The notes beneath the pieces are model-generated. The model ran no database searches and was not told the DNA's origin. It saw nothing but the letters and a program-made list of their open reading frames with translations. A program made the position numbers and the translations under genes. A DNA stretch of 8,294 nt from Acidimicrobiia bacterium (GTDB lineage: Bacteria > Actinomycetota > Acidimicrobiia > Acidimicrobiales > CATQHL01): positions 1 through 8,294 of the forward strand of contig JAGWAK010000062.1 in assembly GCA_021296435.1 (NCBI GenBank), given 5' to 3'. Every line of letters begins with the position of its first letter. Within the stretch, counting starts at the first letter, position 1. This document shows, in pieces, positions 6,569 through 8,294 of this stretch.

Positions 6569-7111
6569 ATGTTCATCGTCCTGATCCTGGTGCTGTTGGG
6601 CATACCGGTTGCGGAGATCTTCTTCATCATCCGGGTGGCCCGCGATCTGGGCATTCTCGAGACCATCGGCCTGCTGGTGGCGGTGTCGGTCGTGGGGGCG
6701 TGGTTGGTGCGCCGTTCCGGTCTCGGTGTGCTGCGTCAGATCCAGGAGCGGCTGGCCCGCGGCGAGATCCCCGGCAGGGAGCTCGTGGACGGCCTGCTGA
6801 TCCTCGTCGGCGGCCTGCTGATGCTGACGCCGGGCTTCCTGACCGACGCCGTGGGGCTGCTGCTGCTCATTCCCCCGACCCGGCTGGCGCTGCGGGCGCT
6901 GCTGATCCGCCGGTACAGCAAGCGGATCCGGATCGCCGGCTGGACCGCTGGACCGGGCGGCTTCGGTTTCGGCGGATTCGGCCGGGGCGGGGCCGGCGGT
7001 TCCGGATTCGGCTCCGAGACCGGACCGGACCGGGGCGATATTCGCGACGTCAGAGAGCCGCGCGCGCTACGTAGAGGCCGAAAACGCAGAGAGAAACCAG
7101 GCAGCGGTTAG
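6569..7111 (+). CDS. fxsA: FxsA family membrane protein
   Basis: A 180-residue FxsA-family inner-membrane protein. E. coli FxsA is known for suppressing phage T7 exclusion by the F plasmid; its normal function is not settled. Seen: a first hydrophobic segment (about 1-20) containing GIPVAEIFFI with the conserved Glu; a second segment at about 29-47; an amphipathic cytoplasmic stretch LRQIQERLARGEIPGRELVDG (about 55-75); and the family core GGLLMLTPGFLTDAVGLLLLIPPTR (81-105) forming the last hydrophobic region. The tail is unusual in composition: a Gly/Phe-rich part (about 128-148, GFGFGGFGRGG) and then a strongly basic end (159-176). ATG 6569 is taken because it begins the first membrane segment directly; the upstream open frame is non-coding. 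It is convergent with the methyltransferase gene 48 bases away. Confidence 0.88.
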   Translation: MFIVLILVLLGIPVAEIFFIIRVARDLGILETIGLLVAVSVVGAWLVRRSGLGVLRQIQERLARGEIPGRELVDGLLILVGGLLMLTPGFLTDAVGLLLLIPPTRLALRALLIRRYSKRIRIAGWTAGPGGFGFGGFGRGGAGGSGFGSETGPDRGDIRDVREPRALRRGRKRREKPGSG

Positions 7112-7113
7112 GG

Positions 7114-7142
7114 GTGCCCGGCACACAGCCGCGCCGGCGCAC
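7114..7142. terminator. Possible hairpin between convergent fxsA and methyltransferase genes
   Basis: GTGC (7114-7117) and CCGGC (7118-7122) pair with GCCGG (7133-7137) and GCAC (7139-7142), with one bulged C and a ten-base loop. The 48-base convergent gap gives little room for anything else. There is no T-tract and the stem is moderate, so the call is weak. Confidence 0.35.
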
Positions 7143-7159
7143 ACGACCCGAGTAGTCCC

Positions 7160-8197
7160 TCAGGTCTCCAGTTCCGCACGAACGATGGCCGCACCGGCTG
7201 CGAGCGCCGACAGTTTGCCGAAGGCGACCTGGCGTGTCAGGTACTTCATTCCGCAGTCGGGGGCCGGGATCAGCCGGTCCGGCGAGATGTAGTGCAGCGC
7301 ATCGCGGATCCGCTGCGCCACCGTCTCCGGTGTCTCCACGGTGGCGTCGCCGTTGTCGATCACGCCCAACACGACGCTCTTGTCGGGCAGCCTCTCCAGG
7401 ATGTCCAGGTCGATCCCCGGCTGTGCGGCCTCGATGGAGATCTGATCGATGGCGCTGGCGTTCAACTCCGGGAGGAATGCGTAGGCGTCCGGCTTGCCGA
7501 TCCCTCGCCAGGCGTGGATGGCGGCGTAGCCGAAGCACATGTGCAGAACGGTCGTCCCGGTGACCCCGTCGAGCGCCTCGTCGAGCACCTCGACGGCGTA
7601 CTGGGAGGCCTTCTCGGGTTTGGCCTGCATGTAGGGCTCGTCGAGTTGCACCACGTCGGCCCCGGCGTCGAACAGGTCCTTGAGCTCCCGGTTGACCACC
7701 TTGGCGTAGGCGGAGGCCGCCCTCCGCTCGTTGCCGTAGTGATCGTCCTGGGCCTGCTGGATGAGCGTGAACGGTCCTGGCAGGGTGAGCTTGATGGAAC
7801 GGCTGCTGTGTGCCCGCAGCAGCTCCATGTCGCGCACGCCGATCGGGTTTGGCCGGGTGATCGGCCCGGCGATGCGCGGGACGGGATTCGGCTTGCCGGT
7901 GCGGTCCATGGCGGTGCCGTGGCGGTCGGGGTCGATGCCGCCGAGGGCGGTGGCGAAGCGGTTGGAGTAGCTCTCGCGGCGGATCTCACCGTCGGTGATG
8001 ATGTCGATGCCCGCCGCCTCCATCTCGCCGATCGCCACGATGGTGGCGTCGTCCTGCGCCTCTTCGAGGTGTTCGGGCGGGATCCGCCAGAGCTCCCTGG
8101 CCCGCACCCGCGGCGGCAGCCGGGTGCACAGCGCAGGCCGATCGATCAGCCAGTCCGGCTGCGGATAGCTCCCCACCACGGCTGTCGGCAACAGCAC
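7160..8197 (-). CDS. Stand-alone MetE C-terminal-type zinc methyltransferase (cobalamin-independent methionine synthase II family)
   Basis: A 345-residue TIM-barrel protein of the UROD/MetE superfamily matching only the catalytic C-terminal half of MetE (full MetE is about 750 residues). MetE moves a methyl group to homocysteine. Seen: N-terminal VVGSYPQP (7-14), ITDGEIRRESY (67-77), LTLPGPFTL (137-145) and QLDEPYM (184-190), matching the DEP motif of MetE. The zinc ligands are complete by comparison with MetE (His-641, Cys-643, Glu-665, Cys-726 in E. coli): H219 and C221 in LHMCFGY, E256 in ISIEAAQPG, and C315 in PDCGMKY. GTG 8197 is preceded by TAGGCT at seven bases. Because the N-terminal MetE domain is absent, the methyl donor may not be methyl-tetrahydrofolate. 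Related stand-alone proteins include archaeal core-MetE and epoxyalkane:coenzyme M transferase, so methionine synthesis is likely but not proven. Confidence 0.83.
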   Translation of the reverse strand: MLLPTAVVGSYPQPDWLIDRPALCTRLPPRVRARELWRIPPEHLEEAQDDATIVAIGEMEAAGIDIITDGEIRRESYSNRFATALGGIDPDRHGTAMDRTGKPNPVPRIAGPITRPNPIGVRDMELLRAHSSRSIKLTLPGPFTLIQQAQDDHYGNERRAASAYAKVVNRELKDLFDAGADVVQLDEPYMQAKPEKASQYAVEVLDEALDGVTGTTVLHMCFGYAAIHAWRGIGKPDAYAFLPELNASAIDQISIEAAQPGIDLDILERLPDKSVVLGVIDNGDATVETPETVAQRIRDALHYISPDRLIPAPDCGMKYLTRQVAFGKLSALAAGAAIVRAELET

Positions 8198-8204
8198 GTC
8201 GCGG

Positions 8205-8210
8205 AGCCTA
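8205..8210 (-). promoter_or_regulatory. -10-like box TAGGCT, leaderless start of the methyltransferase gene
   Basis: On the minus strand TAGGCT (TANNNT) is followed by seven bases (CCGCGAC) and the GTG start. No Shine-Dalgarno sequence at proper spacing is seen, and there is no evident -35 element. Confidence 0.45.
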
Positions 8211-8260
8211 ACGGACCCTGCCCGGCCCGGCCGCCGAGCACCGGCTGTCGCCTGTGTAGC

Positions 8261-8293
8261 TCAGTCGAAGAGGGTCGGCTGGGGCGTGGGCGA
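8261..8293 (-). CDS. Possible 3' end of a further minus-strand gene, partial
   Basis: At the right edge one minus-strand frame reads SPTPQPTLFD and then TGA. A terminal LFD after a Pro-rich linker is a common look for real protein ends, and the position (63 bases upstream of the methyltransferase start) fits a same-strand neighbour. Only ten codons are visible, so it may be chance. The product cannot be named. Confidence 0.25.
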   Translation of the reverse strand, partial: SPTPQPTLFD

Positions 8294-8294
8294 T

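Noticed and set aside
6385..6666. Upstream extension of the PhyH-type frame to 6666
   Set aside because: It would overlap the start of fxsA on the other strand and gives a basic, Met/Arg-rich sequence unlike the family. The ATG at 6384 has a good TANNNT context.
8251..8294. tRNA-like GTGTAGCTCAG near the right edge
   Set aside because: The word resembles a tRNA D-arm start, but the expected GG of the D-loop is missing and no anticodon stem forms in the following bases. The window ends before a full tRNA could be tested.

Overview
This is a GC-rich bacterial window with no mobile element, CRISPR array or convincing RNA gene. The codon use, the LpdA-type flavoprotein lacking the usual disulfide, the actinobacterial-style SpoIID/LytB protein with fibronectin III repeats, and the recurrent TANNNT box 6-7 bases before start codons all point to an actinobacterium. 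The class is uncertain; an uncultured Acidimicrobiia-like lineage is a guess.

Layout. The left end (82-2106, minus) is a secreted SpoIID/LytB-domain wall protein with two fibronectin III domains. The second FN3 is cut by a TAA that replaces the conserved Tyr codon, and the reading frame continues open to the window edge (1-81). A 265-base divergent spacer leads to gmd (2372-3352, GDP-mannose 4,6-dehydratase). Nine bases after gmd comes a two-dinucleotide-fold flavoprotein related to mycobacterial LpdA (3362-4720). An RDD-family membrane protein (4798-5352) follows on the same strand. Convergent to it is a phytanoyl-CoA dioxygenase-family Fe(II)/2-oxoglutarate oxygenase (5479-6384, minus). This is divergent from fxsA (6569-7111, plus), which converges on a stand-alone MetE C-terminal-type zinc methyltransferase (7160-8197, minus). 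The last 33 bases may hold the 3' end of another minus-strand gene.

The genes do not form one pathway. The window looks like ordinary chromosomal housekeeping and accessory content: envelope (SpoIID-like, gmd, RDD, fxsA) and redox or one-carbon enzymes. No new multi-gene system is visible.

The most interesting signals are these. (1) Five of the seven genes have a TANNNT -10-like hexamer placed exactly 6 or 7 bases before ATG/GTG, suggesting mostly leaderless transcription. (2) A single-base nonsense change truncates the FN3 domain of the wall protein. (3) The flavoprotein has lost the first redox Cys but keeps the C-terminal His-Glu pair. (4) The SpoIID protein has an N-terminal, sequence-degenerate GHGVGMSQ-type motif.
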